A DNA stretch of 64,000 bases from Solobacterium moorei. Its GTDB lineage: Bacteria > Bacillota_I > Bacilli_A > Erysipelotrichales > Erysipelotrichaceae. The DNA lies in NCBI RefSeq assembly GCF_036323475.1, contig NZ_AP028934.1, positions 1,612,001-1,676,000 of the forward strand, written 5' to 3'. Below the pieces are notes generated by a model. It had not been told where the DNA came from and did no database searches. It saw nothing but the letters and a program-made list of their open reading frames with translations. Made by a program: the position numbers and the translations under genes. Positions 1-9,535 of this stretch are shown here, piece after piece (the first letter of the stretch is position 1; each line of letters starts with the position of its first letter).

Positions 1-932
1 TGAAGGAAAGACATGAAGTACACGGAAAAACGATACGGGTAGCTGACAAGGGACTGAACTGTTCAGAGAATATACTTTCAGCTTTGGCAAACGGCGATGG
101 ATATCTCTTTTCCAAATCAGTCAAGCAGCTGCCTGAAACAGAAAAGGTATGGGTTCTACTACCTAATGACTACAAAGCAATCAAGGACAGAAATGGCAAG
201 ATCATTTATTACTGTAAAGAATGTATCGATGAATTTCCATACACATATACAGATGAAAGCGGAAAAAAGAAAAAAGTAAACATCAAAGAAAAAAGAGTCG
301 TCACATACAATCCGACACTGGCAAGAAAACACAAATATGAAATAAACAAGCTTGTAGAAAAAGCCAAAGGTCTGTCCGTATCACTTGTAAAGAAAAATGA
401 ATATGGGGAAAGCGCAAAATATGTCACTTTCAGATCTACTTCAAACGGAGAAGAAGCAGAAGATAAAGTAAAGGCCATCATCAATCAGGAAACGATAGAT
501 AATGACTTGAAACTGGCCGGTTACAATATGCTTGTCACATCTGAAACAAAGGTGGATGCCAGACAGATATATGAAACATACCACAACCTGTGGAGGATAG
601 AAGAATCATTCAGAATCATGAAATCAGACCTAGATGCAAGACCTGTTTATTTACAGCTTGAGAATACGATCAAGGGACATTTCTTAATATGTTATCTTAC
701 TGTACTGCTGCAGAGAATATTTCAATTTAAAGTCTTGGAAAACAAATATTCCTCTTCAGAGCTGAATGAATTCTACAAAGCATTCCAGTTCGTTGAAGGA
801 GAAGACAGTTATACAAACATATCCATAGGAACCAACTTCATTACCGAATTATCAGACATGACAGGATTACCTTTAGACAATTATTTTTTATCTCCAACAA
901 AACTAAAAAAGGTGTTGAACTATAGATTCTAA
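1..932 (+). CDS. IS1634-family transposase, 3' part (5' end outside window)
   Basis: The reading frame is open from base 3 and stops at 932, so only the C-terminal ~309 residues are seen. The part from about residue 180 carries the spaced Y-x-x-L-W-R-I-E-E-S-F-R-I-M-K block, the Y(2)R(3)E(6)K signature around the catalytic Glu of IS4-superfamily DDE transposases; the IS1634 branch fits best by memory of related proteins. The enzyme would cut and paste its own IS by acting on terminal inverted repeats. Downstream is an AT-rich tail, and a possible right IS end lies within about 940-990. The gene is cut by the window edge; nothing shows that it is inactive. Confidence 0.82.
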   Translation, partial: KERHEVHGKTIRVADKGLNCSENILSALANGDGYLFSKSVKQLPETEKVWVLLPNDYKAIKDRNGKIIYYCKECIDEFPYTYTDESGKKKKVNIKEKRVVTYNPTLARKHKYEINKLVEKAKGLSVSLVKKNEYGESAKYVTFRSTSNGEEAEDKVKAIINQETIDNDLKLAGYNMLVTSETKVDARQIYETYHNLWRIEESFRIMKSDLDARPVYLQLENTIKGHFLICYLTVLLQRIFQFKVLENKYSSSELNEFYKAFQFVEGEDSYTNISIGTNFITELSDMTGLPLDNYFLSPTKLKKVLNYRF

Positions 933-1159
933 TCTGTAGTTTTACACCATTTTTTAATGTTTAACTCTAAAGTCAGGTTACATACTGCTTGTAAAGTTCA
1001 AAAGACAAGGTTTGTAAAGTTGTTGTAAAATACATAATGAACTGCATCAAAATCTACATAATCATTTTAGAACCTCCGTTTGGCTATGAATATTGTCACT
1101 AATATCGTTAAAAGATAAGCCCTCCTAGAATTCAAATCTTTATTATCCATTTCCAATCA

Positions 1160-1227
1160 CAAAAATAAAGGCTTTCCAACAGCCAATCGTACTCATTAAC
1201 GATAGCCCTCTGAAAAGCCTTTTATTT
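1160..1227 (-). terminator. Terminator-like stem downstream of rumA-like tail
   Basis: Minus-strand AAAGGCTTTTC pairs across a ~35-base loop with GGAAAGCCTTT, followed by ATTTTT. It sits just after the stop codon of the rumA-like tail at 1249. The rest of 933-1248 holds no gene I can support. Confidence 0.55.
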
Positions 1228-1296
1228 ACTACATATTTTTTTTACTTGTTAGGCTGTAACTTTTGACATCAAGACTACGCACTCGACATGAGATTG
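1197..1296 (-). repeat. att-like direct repeat, copy 1 (rumA 3' end and flank)
   Basis: Shares, in the same order, TTAACGATAGCCCTC, AAGCCTT, TACTACA and the core TTGACATCAA-xAC-xAC with 3224-3310. The core codes for VVLMS in both copies. The two copies bracket a ~2-kb decayed segment. Confidence 0.6.
1249..1296 (-). pseudogene. 3' tail of a rumA/RlmD-like 23S rRNA uracil methyltransferase
   Basis: The minus strand encodes QSHVECVVLMSKVTA and a stop. The H-V-E-x-V-x-L-M/L-S pattern is typical of the extreme C-terminus of RumA-type rRNA (uracil-5-)-methyltransferases, with a terminator right behind. Immediately upstream the frame hits a stop, so only about 15 codons remain. This fits the 3' half of an attB site left after an element integrated in the end of rumA, a known target of some serine-integrase ICEs. 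The identification rests on a short peptide plus context. Confidence 0.6.
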
Positions 1297-1452
1297 TTAG
1301 GCTAATTTCGGAAATTGGTCAATAAACTTAATTTTCCTCACGTAATCAGGGTCCTTATGCTTTGTTTAATCTTATTTTTTTAACCTTAATTAGGCTATTT
1401 TTTAAAATTACAGCCCTATAGTAATTTTTCTCCTAATGATTTGAAAAGTTTT

Positions 1453-2040
1453 TTAGAATAGTTGCATCATCATTTTCTTTTGTTGAGTCTGCTGAATAGC
1501 AAAACTGATGCTACAGTCGTCTTTGTAATATTTGAATAAGTTCTTTCTGAGCAGTTTTGTTTTATCGGCATTAAACTCGCTTCTATTTTTTCCCTCAGGG
1601 TTTCTTTTGACACCAGTGCAATAAATTTTGTTTGGATCTTCCGAATCGCTTTTGTTTAGCGAACGAACCATCGCTTGTTTTTCTAGATTCGAAGGTTGGA
1701 GTTTAATCTCAGTAGGAATACATCCACCTAGTCTTTCTGTAAATTGTTGAAGTATATTGCCTAAATTATTAGCATATTCAATACCAAAGTATTCTCTTAA
1801 TGTCTTTGCATCGATAATTAACTTTCTGGAATTAGCTCCCATAATCAAAGAGTCATCTAGATTCGCTTCTTTCATAAACTCTAATTTCACTAAAGCATAT
1901 CGGTCTATTCTTTTTTCTCCACCAACAAATCTTTTTACCAAGACAATATAGTTAATACTTTTATATCGAAACGTGAAGGTACAAATTGTCCACCCTTTAT
2001 TCTCCATATCTTCTTTTAATAGTTTTAAGTTTCCAAGCAT
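1453..2040 (-). CDS. Hypothetical protein, possibly DUF6037 family
   Basis: A 195-residue product beginning MLGNLKLLKEDM. This start is preferred because GGGAG lies about 8 bases upstream; an earlier ATG seven codons upstream lacks this. The protein is K/E/N-rich, without signal peptide or membrane segment. I only weakly recall a resemblance to DUF6037 proteins, which are found in mobile and defence-rich loci; no catalytic motif is visible. It lies 14 bases below the broken serine recombinase and between the two rumA-like att repeats, so it is likely cargo of a decayed element. Confidence 0.55.
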   Translation of the reverse strand: MLGNLKLLKEDMENKGWTICTFTFRYKSINYIVLVKRFVGGEKRIDRYALVKLEFMKEANLDDSLIMGANSRKLIIDAKTLREYFGIEYANNLGNILQQFTERLGGCIPTEIKLQPSNLEKQAMVRSLNKSDSEDPNKIYCTGVKRNPEGKNRSEFNADKTKLLRKNLFKYYKDDCSISFAIQQTQQKKMMMQLF

Positions 2041-2054
2041 ACTTCTATCTCCCT

Positions 2055-3004
2055 TTACCAACGCTTCTTCGAGCTATATTTCTTACTCTTTCTGTATAGT
2101 TTTCCATCTTCTCCATGTTCCATATTACTGCGAGCTGCCATCTCTATCTCAACTGCTTCAAACGTTTCTTTAGAAATAATGCCTGCATGATGATCTGTAT
2201 TCAAACCGCATTTACTGACAATTCCCGGAACAGCAATCGCTACATCACCTGTATATTTACGCCTAGTCAAAGTGCTCTCAACAGCCCGTTTACTCCAGAT
2301 GTCTTTCCCCTTGGGAGACTTAACACCTCTACTTTTTAGCCTTTTAATAATACCGCCGATACTTAATCCTTTTAAATACCAGTCAAAGATATCTCTTACC
2401 ACTTGTGCTTTAGCTTCATCAATAATCAGCATCCATGCTTATCTTTCTTATAACCATAACAAACTCTGTTATAAAGACCCGACGTGCCATCTTATGCTCT
2501 ACGCCTTAATACCCAAACAATATTCTCGCTACGCCAATCATTCTCTGCTTGACTACAAGCCTGAACCACACTAATTAAAAGCTCATTATCAACCGTTTCT
2601 GTATCAATCTTATCGGTTTCAAAGATAATTTTTGTTCCACACGATCGAATCTTTCTAATAGCTTCTAAGCCTTCTTTCGTGTCACGACCAAAACGGCTCA
2701 CACTTTTAGTAAGAATAATATCAATGCTACCTTTCTCACACTCATCAATCATTCGGTTAAATTCAGATCTTGTTGAACCAACCTTAGCGGAAGCAACATC
2801 TAGGAAAATATCAGCAACAAACCAAGTCATGTGAGCTGCAGCAAGGCGAGTAAGACCAGACACCTGAACAGCAAGACTATCCAGCTGCTCTTTACGATTT
2901 GTGCTCACGCGAGCATAAATGCCCACCGCATAATCCTTAATTACACGCTGAGGGTGGATGACTATCACATCTTTATTTAGCTCATCTATCTTATCCATAG
3001 CCAT
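2055..3004 (-). pseudogene. Broken serine recombinase (resolvase plus recombinase domains)
   Basis: Minus-strand codons from 3004 give a resolvase N-terminal domain: GIYARVST with the catalytic serine, then LTKSVSRFGRD. The frame meets an in-frame TAA after RRRA (near 2490), continues as DGTSGLYNRVCYGYKK, and then shifts frame near 2435 into LIIDEAKAQVVRDIF and the recombinase (PF07508-type) domain. It ends before any zinc ribbon or coiled coil, so it is nonsense-mutated, frameshifted and C-truncated. Tandem serine recombinases are a feature of rumA-targeting ICEs, and this may be a remnant of one. Confidence 0.85.
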
Positions 3005-3278
3005 CCCTCTTATTTTTAGATTAACGAAACTTAGATTTCCTCTCCATGATAATTAGCCTAAACCTTATTTTCCCACTTCACCAGTTGGGTGCAAAGTGAG
3101 TGCACCTTTTAACGTTAACATCCTGTGCACTAGGCCCTAGAGCGTCGACATGTTTCCTTATACAGCCAAAACACACTCAAAAACCGCGAAAGCCCAGCTT
3201 AAAGCCGCTTCGCATTAAACCTTTTAACGATAGCCCTCGCTAAGCCTTACTACACAAAGGCAAATTTGCACCCGGCTA
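3005..3278. other. Junction region, ICE end / neighbouring element
   Basis: No gene is supported. It holds a small inverted repeat (GGTGCA/TGCACC, 3086-3104) and, from 3224, the second copy of the rumA 3'-flank-like repeat. The ICE boundary should lie at the end of the integrase gene, around 3288-3300. Confidence 0.45.
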
Positions 3279-3310
3279 TTAAGCCCTTGACATCAATACA
3301 ACACTCTCAA
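3224..3310 (-). repeat. att-like direct repeat, copy 2 (ICE integrase end)
   Basis: Contains TTAACGATAGCCCTC and, over the last integrase codons, TTGACATCAATACAAC coding VVLMS. This parallels the rumA-like tail at 1249-1296. In serine-integrase ICEs that use rumA, the integrase acquires the target gene's last codons on integration, which would explain the shared tail. Confidence 0.55.
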
Positions 3311-4955
3311 CTTGCTCATCATTGTCCAAACTTATATTTAGATCCTCATCAATGATAGGTAGCTTAAAAGTAATGGATTTTAGCCATTGTCCATTTGGCT
3401 GCTTCTCTTCATAAATTTGAATTTCTGAAATGAGTGCTTCTATTAACTGCCTTCGCTCTACATCATTCATGACTTTATAGAGCTTATCAAAATAGATCAG
3501 AACCTTATATATGTTATCTCCTGTAAGTTTTTCAGCTTCAATAGTTTGTTTCTTTGCTTTTGCATCAATTAACAATGATTCTAATTCTTCAATTTTATCG
3601 TACATACGATAAAGTCTATCATCTAAATCCTGTTTTCTTCGTTTGTAGTGCTTATCTTCAACATCTAAATTATCTATTTCCTCAATGAGCTTAAATTTTG
3701 TGGAATGACTTTTCCTTAGCTCTTTTTGATAATTATCTATCTCATTTTCAATCGCTGATGTATCAACTTTCATGTTAATTTTATCCTGCATCATAGATGC
3801 AAATTTAGGATTGCTAACTAACTTAATTATTACCTCAGCAACAGCATCATCTAACAATTCTTCTCTAATTTGCTTACTGAAAGTACACTTATAACCTCTT
3901 ATCATCTGCCTATGTTTACAACCATAATAATAAAAATCTTTATACTTTGTGCCATCTTTCTTTTTCTTGATACACTTGTTTCCAAACATTCCCACTCCGC
4001 ATATCGGGCATTTTACAATTCCAGAAAGCAAGTGTGTGCGTGTATCTTTTCCTTTATTCACATGCTCATATTTCTTTGCTTGAGATTTTAGCTTAACCTG
4101 AGCAGCTTGCCAAACTTCATCGGAAACTATAGCTTCATGTATCCCTTCAGATATTAGATACTCATCTTGTTCAACCTGCTTATATTCATTTCTTGTACCA
4201 TGAACTTTTTCTAAAGTTCTTCTTCCAAATGCTATTTTTCCATTATATACAGGATTCTTTAATATCTTTCTTATAAGACCTGCGTCAAACAATGGATTTT
4301 TCCCATTTTGCCTTGGTATTTTCCTTATACCATGATTTTCTAAATATTTTGAAATACCATTAGCTCCAATACTTGTATTTACATACTGATCAAAAATAGT
4401 TCTTATTGCAATTGCTTCTTCTTCATTTATTAACAACTTTCCATCAATCAGTTGATAACCATATGGAGCAAATCCACCGTTCCATTTACCCTCTCTTGCC
4501 TTTTGAATACGACCTTCCATTGTTTGGACACGAATATTTTCTCTTTCTATTTCAGCCACTGCTGATAAAACAGAAATCATCAATTTACCCGCATCTTTAG
4601 ATGAATCAATTCCATCTTCAACACAAATAAGATTTACTCCAAAATCTTGCATTATTTGCAAAGTCGAAAGTACATCAGCAGCATTTCTTGCAAATCTCGA
4701 TAATTTAAATACAAGAACGAAAGACACTCCATCCTTTCCGGATTTTATATCTTCCATCATACGAGTAAACTGAATTCTGCCTTCTATAGATTTTCCAGAC
4801 TTACCTGCATCTTCGTATTCACCAACAATCTCATAATCATTATAGAGAGCAAAAGCCTTCATTCTTGATTTTTGTGCCTCTAAAGAATAACCGTCTATCT
4901 GTATTGATGTAGATACTCTTGTATAGAGGTATACTTTTATTTTTTCTTTTGACAT
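3279..4955 (-). CDS. ICE large serine integrase
   Basis: 558 residues. The resolvase catalytic domain (1-150) has VYLYTRVS with the nucleophile Ser15 and the FKLSRFARN block. A recombinase domain (~160-270), a zinc ribbon (CPICGVGM, then YYYGCKH and CTF) and a coiled coil (~395-480) follow. This is the architecture of TndX/Tn5397-like large serine recombinases, which join attP and attB without homology and need a directionality factor for excision. The last residues VESVVLMSRA mimic a rumA tail, so the attachment core probably lies in the final codons. It has a typical size and an intact frame. Confidence 0.92.
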   Translation of the reverse strand: MSKEKIKVYLYTRVSTSIQIDGYSLEAQKSRMKAFALYNDYEIVGEYEDAGKSGKSIEGRIQFTRMMEDIKSGKDGVSFVLVFKLSRFARNAADVLSTLQIMQDFGVNLICVEDGIDSSKDAGKLMISVLSAVAEIERENIRVQTMEGRIQKAREGKWNGGFAPYGYQLIDGKLLINEEEAIAIRTIFDQYVNTSIGANGISKYLENHGIRKIPRQNGKNPLFDAGLIRKILKNPVYNGKIAFGRRTLEKVHGTRNEYKQVEQDEYLISEGIHEAIVSDEVWQAAQVKLKSQAKKYEHVNKGKDTRTHLLSGIVKCPICGVGMFGNKCIKKKKDGTKYKDFYYYGCKHRQMIRGYKCTFSKQIREELLDDAVAEVIIKLVSNPKFASMMQDKINMKVDTSAIENEIDNYQKELRKSHSTKFKLIEEIDNLDVEDKHYKRRKQDLDDRLYRMYDKIEELESLLIDAKAKKQTIEAEKLTGDNIYKVLIYFDKLYKVMNDVERRQLIEALISEIQIYEEKQPNGQWLKSITFKLPIIDEDLNISLDNDEQVESVVLMSRA

Positions 4956-5041
4956 AGCATTAACCTCAATATCCTTTTCTATATCTTTATATTTTTACCA
5001 ATTGTGGTTTGGACTTATATATCAAGTATATTATAGCACTT

Positions 5042-5206
5042 TTATTGCTTTTTCTCAATCTGTGTTTTTGCTATGTCAAATTTATTTTTATCTTCTATAT
5101 TTTTTACTGGAGTTGGATTTGGAAGATTATCTAAATCTAAAACTCCAGCGTACTTTGTAATCAGATTCGCAATTAAATCAGCCAATCCATTCCAGTCATT
5201 ATCCAC
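5042..5206 (-). CDS. Small ORF, 54 residues, upstream of the integrase
   Basis: GTG start preceded by GGAGGAGG at ideal spacing (5215-5222). The product is VDNDWNGLADLIANLITKYA followed by a K/D-rich tail. No family is recognised. In Tn916/Tn5397-type elements, small genes between the sigma-like ORF and the integrase often act in excision or its control, so an excision accessory is possible, but this is inference from position only. Confidence 0.5.
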   Translation of the reverse strand: MDNDWNGLADLIANLITKYAGVLDLDNLPNPTPVKNIEDKNKFDIAKTQIEKKQ

Positions 5207-5397
5207 TAACACACCTCCTCCGCTTTAAATTTTCCTTAATTAACTATTATTTATCTTACTAAGTTTTATGACATTGGTAGGTGCTTGGCAGCAACATAGG
5301 AATCTCACCTCCGCCTCTTATTAAGACGAGCCGGCTTAAACTATTGAAGTATCATTATCACTACTTGTATCACCGAACAGATTGCCACCTCTGTTTT

Positions 5398-5505
5398 TTA
5401 TGTATTCTTATTTATCGCTCGCTTTCTTATATCCTTGGCTAACCAGTATTCATAAAACCGAAAACTTTCAGCAGAAAGGTCATGGCGTAAGTCATAATCC
5501 TCCAC
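5398..5505 (-). CDS. Possible small ORF, 35 residues
   Basis: GTG start, product VEDYDLRHDLSAESFRFYEY and a basic tail. It has no strong ribosome-binding site and may be the 3' remnant of a longer gene, since the frame stays open only about eight more codons upstream. It lies between the sigma-like gene and the integrase, where excisionase-type genes are expected. The rest of 5207-5686 shows no other supported gene. Confidence 0.25.
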   Translation of the reverse strand: MEDYDLRHDLSAESFRFYEYWLAKDIRKRAINKNT

Positions 5506-5686
5506 AAGTAGATAAAGTCCTACCTTGGTCTATTCAGTTGTCAAAGATCAATATTTGAAAGGGATTGTTTTCTTTACATTTTCCTATTTGCCATAAGCAG
5601 GCTATCTCTTATTCAAGAAAGTAAAGGAGGTCAAACTCCCCTTCACTTTACATAAGGAAAATTTGACCCCTTTGGTTACCGAACTT

Positions 5687-6097
5687 CTAAAGTTCTTCGA
5701 TGAATTTTTTCAGCTTTTCAAGAATTTTGTTTCTTCTTTTGATTAAAGCCGGATGTGTAATACTTTTGAGCTTTGCCACTGAGCGAACCGTTTCATCATT
5801 GAAATACAAGCGTTCAATAATATCTCTTTCTTCTGCATTGAGCCTTGATATAGCATTTCTGACTGTTTCAATCATCATCTGTGTTTCAACAATCTTTTCT
5901 ACATCAACACTTTCATCAACAATATTATCTACAAAATGTCCGTCATGATCCAATGATGAAAAAAAGAGCAAGTGGTTTTTCCTGTCCACCTGCTCTAAAT
6001 ACTTCTCGTGTTCTCTTTCTCGCCAGTAGACTTTATATATCTGCTCGCTGACTTTGACCTTTTGCCCATTGACATAAAGGTAATATTCTTTTGGCAT
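5687..6097 (-). CDS. Sigma-70 region-4-like regulator (Tn916 ORF7-like)
   Basis: Start chosen at MPKEYYLYVNGQ because GGAGG sits nine bases upstream; another in-frame ATG lies five codons earlier. The 136-residue protein has the N-terminal YYLYVNGQKVKVSEQIYKVYWRERE block seen in Tn916 ORF7-type proteins. Its C-terminal helix-turn-helix contains ISRLNAEERDIIERLYF and a recognition helix. Such small sigma-like proteins control excision and transfer genes in Tn916-family elements. A terminator-like hairpin directly precedes it, suggesting attenuation of its own expression. Confidence 0.8.
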   Translation of the reverse strand: MPKEYYLYVNGQKVKVSEQIYKVYWREREHEKYLEQVDRKNHLLFFSSLDHDGHFVDNIVDESVDVEKIVETQMMIETVRNAISRLNAEERDIIERLYFNDETVRSVAKLKSITHPALIKRRNKILEKLKKFIEEL

Positions 6098-6139
6098 ACA
6101 TGTTTCCTCCATTCTTTTTTTGTCTGCTTGTTTTCAGGC

Positions 6140-6181
6140 AAAAAAAGGAGGACTCCTGCACCTTGGCATAAGAAGTCCTCT
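6140..6181 (-). terminator. Hairpin with U-tract just before the sigma-like gene
   Basis: Minus-strand GAGGACT pairs with AGTCCTC across a ~19-base loop and is followed by a run of T. It ends about 45 bases before the start codon, so it acts as a leader attenuator rather than a 3' terminator of a known upstream gene. 6184-6411 holds no gene. Confidence 0.6.
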
Positions 6182-6411
6182 AAAACGAAAGAAACTTGTT
6201 CTTCCTTTAATTATATTTAATTGTTTAGACAAGCATATGGAAAGATAAATAGCTATAAAGCTTATAGGAAAAAGGACTATTCTTATTGTGGTTTATTCTT
6301 TCAAATAAATATATAGACTTTTCCATTTCTATCCCTCCATTTTATAGCTAACTATTTCCCATAAATTAAATCCTTCTAATGTTTCAAATTCTAAACACCT
6401 AATAAGAAGTT

Positions 6412-7764
6412 TTATGCTTGAACTTTTTCTTTCCCCATTTTATTCAGTTCCCCAATCATCATGAAAATGCCAACAACAATCATAATGAAATCTACAAGTG
6501 GCTGTGTGAACCAAACAGCTTTTATTCTAAAGGCCATTGGTAAAAGAATCATTGCAGGAACAAATAAGAATAACTGTCTAAGCATAACAATAATTCCTGC
6601 TTTCTTTCCGTTTCCGATTGATTGGAAGAAAGTAACAGTCATAACCATTACTCCATACAAGATAAAGACGGAATAGAACAATCTAAAATTTCCAACCCCA
6701 TGTGCAATGATGTTTGCTTCTACACCAAATAGCGAAAGTATCTGACTTGATAGCAGTAGAGATGGAATCCAAAAGATTCCTGCAAGAACCAAACCGCCGA
6801 TAGAAAAGACCTTCATAGCTTCTCTTACTCTGTCATATTGCTTTGCTCCGAAGTTCGTTCCAATAACAGGCTGTAAGCCTTGACTCATTCCCCAAAGAGG
6901 AATAAATGAAAAGGCATATACACGAAGTGATGCCGCCATCAAAATTCCATTGGTATCTCCGCCATACTTAAATGCCATTTTATAAAGCATAGTTTGTTGT
7001 ATCATAAATAAAAGCTGCATCATCATAGCTGATGATCCTACCCCAAACATTTCTTTTTTTATTTCCGGATCAGACTTTATCTTATGGATTTTAACAACTT
7101 TACTCTTTTTCAAGAAATAATGTAGTGTTGCCACTGCCTGAACAAATTGTGCTGTGATGGTTGCAAGGGCAGCACCTTCAATCGCATATTCACCCATAAC
7201 AGTCATTAAGATAGGGTCAAGAATAATGTTCAGTAATGCCCCAAGTCCCATAATCGTCATAGCTTTTTTCATCAGTCCTTCTCCACGCATAACCATGTTT
7301 GCGGACTGTGTGAAGTTTACAAATAGAGAGCCTATAAAAATCACTCTAAGGTATCTAATACCATAGGCTTTGATTTCACCCGTTGCACCGACCATATCTA
7401 AAAAATGCGGAGCAAGAAGTATTCCTCCAACCGTAATAATTACAGAGAAGAAAATCACCCAATAGATTAGGTTACCCATAATTTTATCTACAGTTTTTTG
7501 ATCTCCTTTTCCTATCGCTCTGGAGAGAACGGATGCCGAACCAACGCCAAGAAGCGTAGATACACCGCTATTAAAGAATGTAAGCGGCATTGCAACGCCG
7601 CAAGCAGTCATTGCTGTTTGTCCTATAATTTTCCCTGCAAATATACCATCCATTAACGGATATAGACCGATTACTATCATTCCGATAACTGCCGGAATAG
7701 ATAACTGAAAGAGTAAATCTATCGGTCTTTTGGTTAGTAATTGTTCTTTCATATCTTGTTTCAT
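6412..7764 (-). CDS. MATE-family efflux transporter
   Basis: 450 residues with about twelve hydrophobic segments in two homologous halves. RPIDLLFQLSIPAVIGMIV opens TM1, and GVGSASVLSRAIGKGD is the MATE loop 2-3 signature. It would export cationic compounds or metabolites by Na+/H+ antiport. It starts at MKQDMKEQLL and lies 25 bases downstream of the ABC gene, so it ends an apparent operon of AraC regulator, ECF set and ABC pair. In yersiniabactin-like loci a membrane carrier also accompanies the YbtPQ pair, which makes a role beyond drug efflux possible. Confidence 0.88.
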   Translation of the reverse strand: MKQDMKEQLLTKRPIDLLFQLSIPAVIGMIVIGLYPLMDGIFAGKIIGQTAMTACGVAMPLTFFNSGVSTLLGVGSASVLSRAIGKGDQKTVDKIMGNLIYWVIFFSVIITVGGILLAPHFLDMVGATGEIKAYGIRYLRVIFIGSLFVNFTQSANMVMRGEGLMKKAMTIMGLGALLNIILDPILMTVMGEYAIEGAALATITAQFVQAVATLHYFLKKSKVVKIHKIKSDPEIKKEMFGVGSSAMMMQLLFMIQQTMLYKMAFKYGGDTNGILMAASLRVYAFSFIPLWGMSQGLQPVIGTNFGAKQYDRVREAMKVFSIGGLVLAGIFWIPSLLLSSQILSLFGVEANIIAHGVGNFRLFYSVFILYGVMVMTVTFFQSIGNGKKAGIIVMLRQLFLFVPAMILLPMAFRIKAVWFTQPLVDFIMIVVGIFMMIGELNKMGKEKVQA

Positions 7765-7789
7765 ACTAAAACTCCTTTCTAAAAATTTA

Positions 7790-9535
7790 CTATTCTATTA
7801 TCCATCCGATTGCTTTTTTCCTTTGGGAAATAAATTGTTTGTAAATATCAGATTTTTCGAGTAGCTCCGCATGGGTTCCAATATTTTCTATCTTACCCTT
7901 ATCCATCACAAGAATTTGATCAGCCCCTTGAATTGTCTCAAGTTTATGCGCAATGACAAGAACTGTCTTTCCCTGCAATAGATTTCTTAATGCGGACATA
8001 AGCTGTTCCTCATTTTCAGGATCAACACTTGAAGTTGCTTCATCAAGAATAACGATTCGGCTCGGTTTCAACATTGCTCTGGCAATAGAAATTCTCTGTC
8101 TTTCGCCTCCTGATAAATTAGAACCACCTTCTTGTAAAACAGTTTCATAGCCTTCAGGTAGATTCATAATAAAATCATGGCATTGTGCCTGTTTTGCAAC
8201 TTCTATCACTTCCTCATCGCTTGCATCTGGATTTCCAAACTTTATATTGTTTTTTACGGTATCATCAAAAAGGTACACATCTTGAAAAACAAAAGTGAAA
8301 TCAGAAAGAAGACTATCATATTGAAAATCTTTTACATTATTTTCATCAATTAAAATTTCTCCGCTATTCACATCCCAAAATCTTGCAATTAAATTACAAA
8401 GTGTTGTTTTTCCGCTGCCTGACCCACCTACAATAGCTGTAGTCTTTCCTTCAGGAATAAAAACATTGATATTTTCAAACAAAGGCTTTTCATCATACGA
8501 AAAATGTACATTGTTTAGACAAATTTCTGCTTTTCCTATTTCCGTTATAGTCCCTTCTGAAATTGTTGGAAGTTCACGAAGTTTTGCTATTTCATCTAAA
8601 TTTTGAACTGCCACACCTCTTATATTTTGCATACTTCCTGCCATTTCAAAACCGGCAAATACAATAAAGCTTGATACAATTAACATAACTGCTTTGTATG
8701 GTGTAATGTCTCCAGAACAAAATCGTACAACAGCTGATAAAATAATTGCACAAACACCCAATTTAAAAATAGATAGAAAAATCAGAACAGCAGGTGCAAC
8801 AGTTTTCTCGACATTGATAAATCCCTTTCGATTTTCAAGAATACTGTTATCTAATTCAGCTATCATTTCTTTCCCTTTTCCAAAGGATTTTATAACACTA
8901 ATACCTTTAACATATTCCAAAGTAGTTGCATTTAAGTTGATTTTTAACACTTGTAATTTCTTGGTTAGTTCATCTGCTTTCTTTTGGAACAAGGCATTAG
9001 TCAGCATTCCTAATAACAAGGTTACTAATATAATTAACCCTGTAACAAAATCAAAAGGAAGCATAAAAAGTGCCATTATTGTCGTTTGGATAACTCCCAC
9101 AAAAAGTGTTTCTATTATATTTACTCCTACCGTTTCAAGCTCACCGATTATTGTCGTTAATCCTCCGGAAATAGTTCCAAGACGATTACTGTTAAAGTAA
9201 CCCATATTAACTCGTTTTAATTGATCTCCGATATATAATCTGTTCTCTGCTCCCATATTATAAGTAGCAATGTACTTGTTACGGTCTGCCAAATAACTGC
9301 ACAATACTTTCCCTACAACGCTTAGCAATGCTACCCCAAAGACAATATATACATCTTGTATAACAACAGCTCTATGCTCAAAAATGTTTTGAAATACTCT
9401 AAGCAATAAAAGCATAATCGCTCCAAGTGCAACACCTTCAAAAATACTTTTAAGAACTTCAAATAATAACATTCTGCTGATTTTAGAGGATTCTTTTCCT
9501 GCAATCATATACAATTTCTTAATTAGCTCTTTCAT
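7790..9535 (-). CDS. ABC transporter, fused membrane-ATPase half transporter (pair member 2)
   Basis: 581 residues: an exporter-type TM domain (1-~310), then an ATPase with Walker A GGSGSGKTTL (~370), signature LSGGERQRISIARA, Walker B IVILDEATSSVDPE and a switch His in VLVIAHKLETI. The ATG directly abuts the stop codon of the upstream partner, implying translational coupling and a heterodimer. The pair with an AraC regulator resembles the YbtP/YbtQ and IrtA/IrtB exporter-fold importers of metal-siderophore complexes. A drug exporter is the alternative. Confidence 0.88.
   Translation of the reverse strand: MKELIKKLYMIAGKESSKISRMLLFEVLKSIFEGVALGAIMLLLLRVFQNIFEHRAVVIQDVYIVFGVALLSVVGKVLCSYLADRNKYIATYNMGAENRLYIGDQLKRVNMGYFNSNRLGTISGGLTTIIGELETVGVNIIETLFVGVIQTTIMALFMLPFDFVTGLIILVTLLLGMLTNALFQKKADELTKKLQVLKINLNATTLEYVKGISVIKSFGKGKEMIAELDNSILENRKGFINVEKTVAPAVLIFLSIFKLGVCAIILSAVVRFCSGDITPYKAVMLIVSSFIVFAGFEMAGSMQNIRGVAVQNLDEIAKLRELPTISEGTITEIGKAEICLNNVHFSYDEKPLFENINVFIPEGKTTAIVGGSGSGKTTLCNLIARFWDVNSGEILIDENNVKDFQYDSLLSDFTFVFQDVYLFDDTVKNNIKFGNPDASDEEVIEVAKQAQCHDFIMNLPEGYETVLQEGGSNLSGGERQRISIARAMLKPSRIVILDEATSSVDPENEEQLMSALRNLLQGKTVLVIAHKLETIQGADQILVMDKGKIENIGTHAELLEKSDIYKQFISQRKKAIGWIIE

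Noticed and set aside
1263-1275. Decamer TTGACATCAA as stand-alone evidence for att sites
   Set aside because: A single 10-base match is expected by chance in this span; kept only because coding similarity and the 15-base flank match support it.
8694-9200. 168-residue plus-strand ORF
   Set aside because: Antisense to the membrane domain of the ABC transporter; hydrophobic shadow composition.
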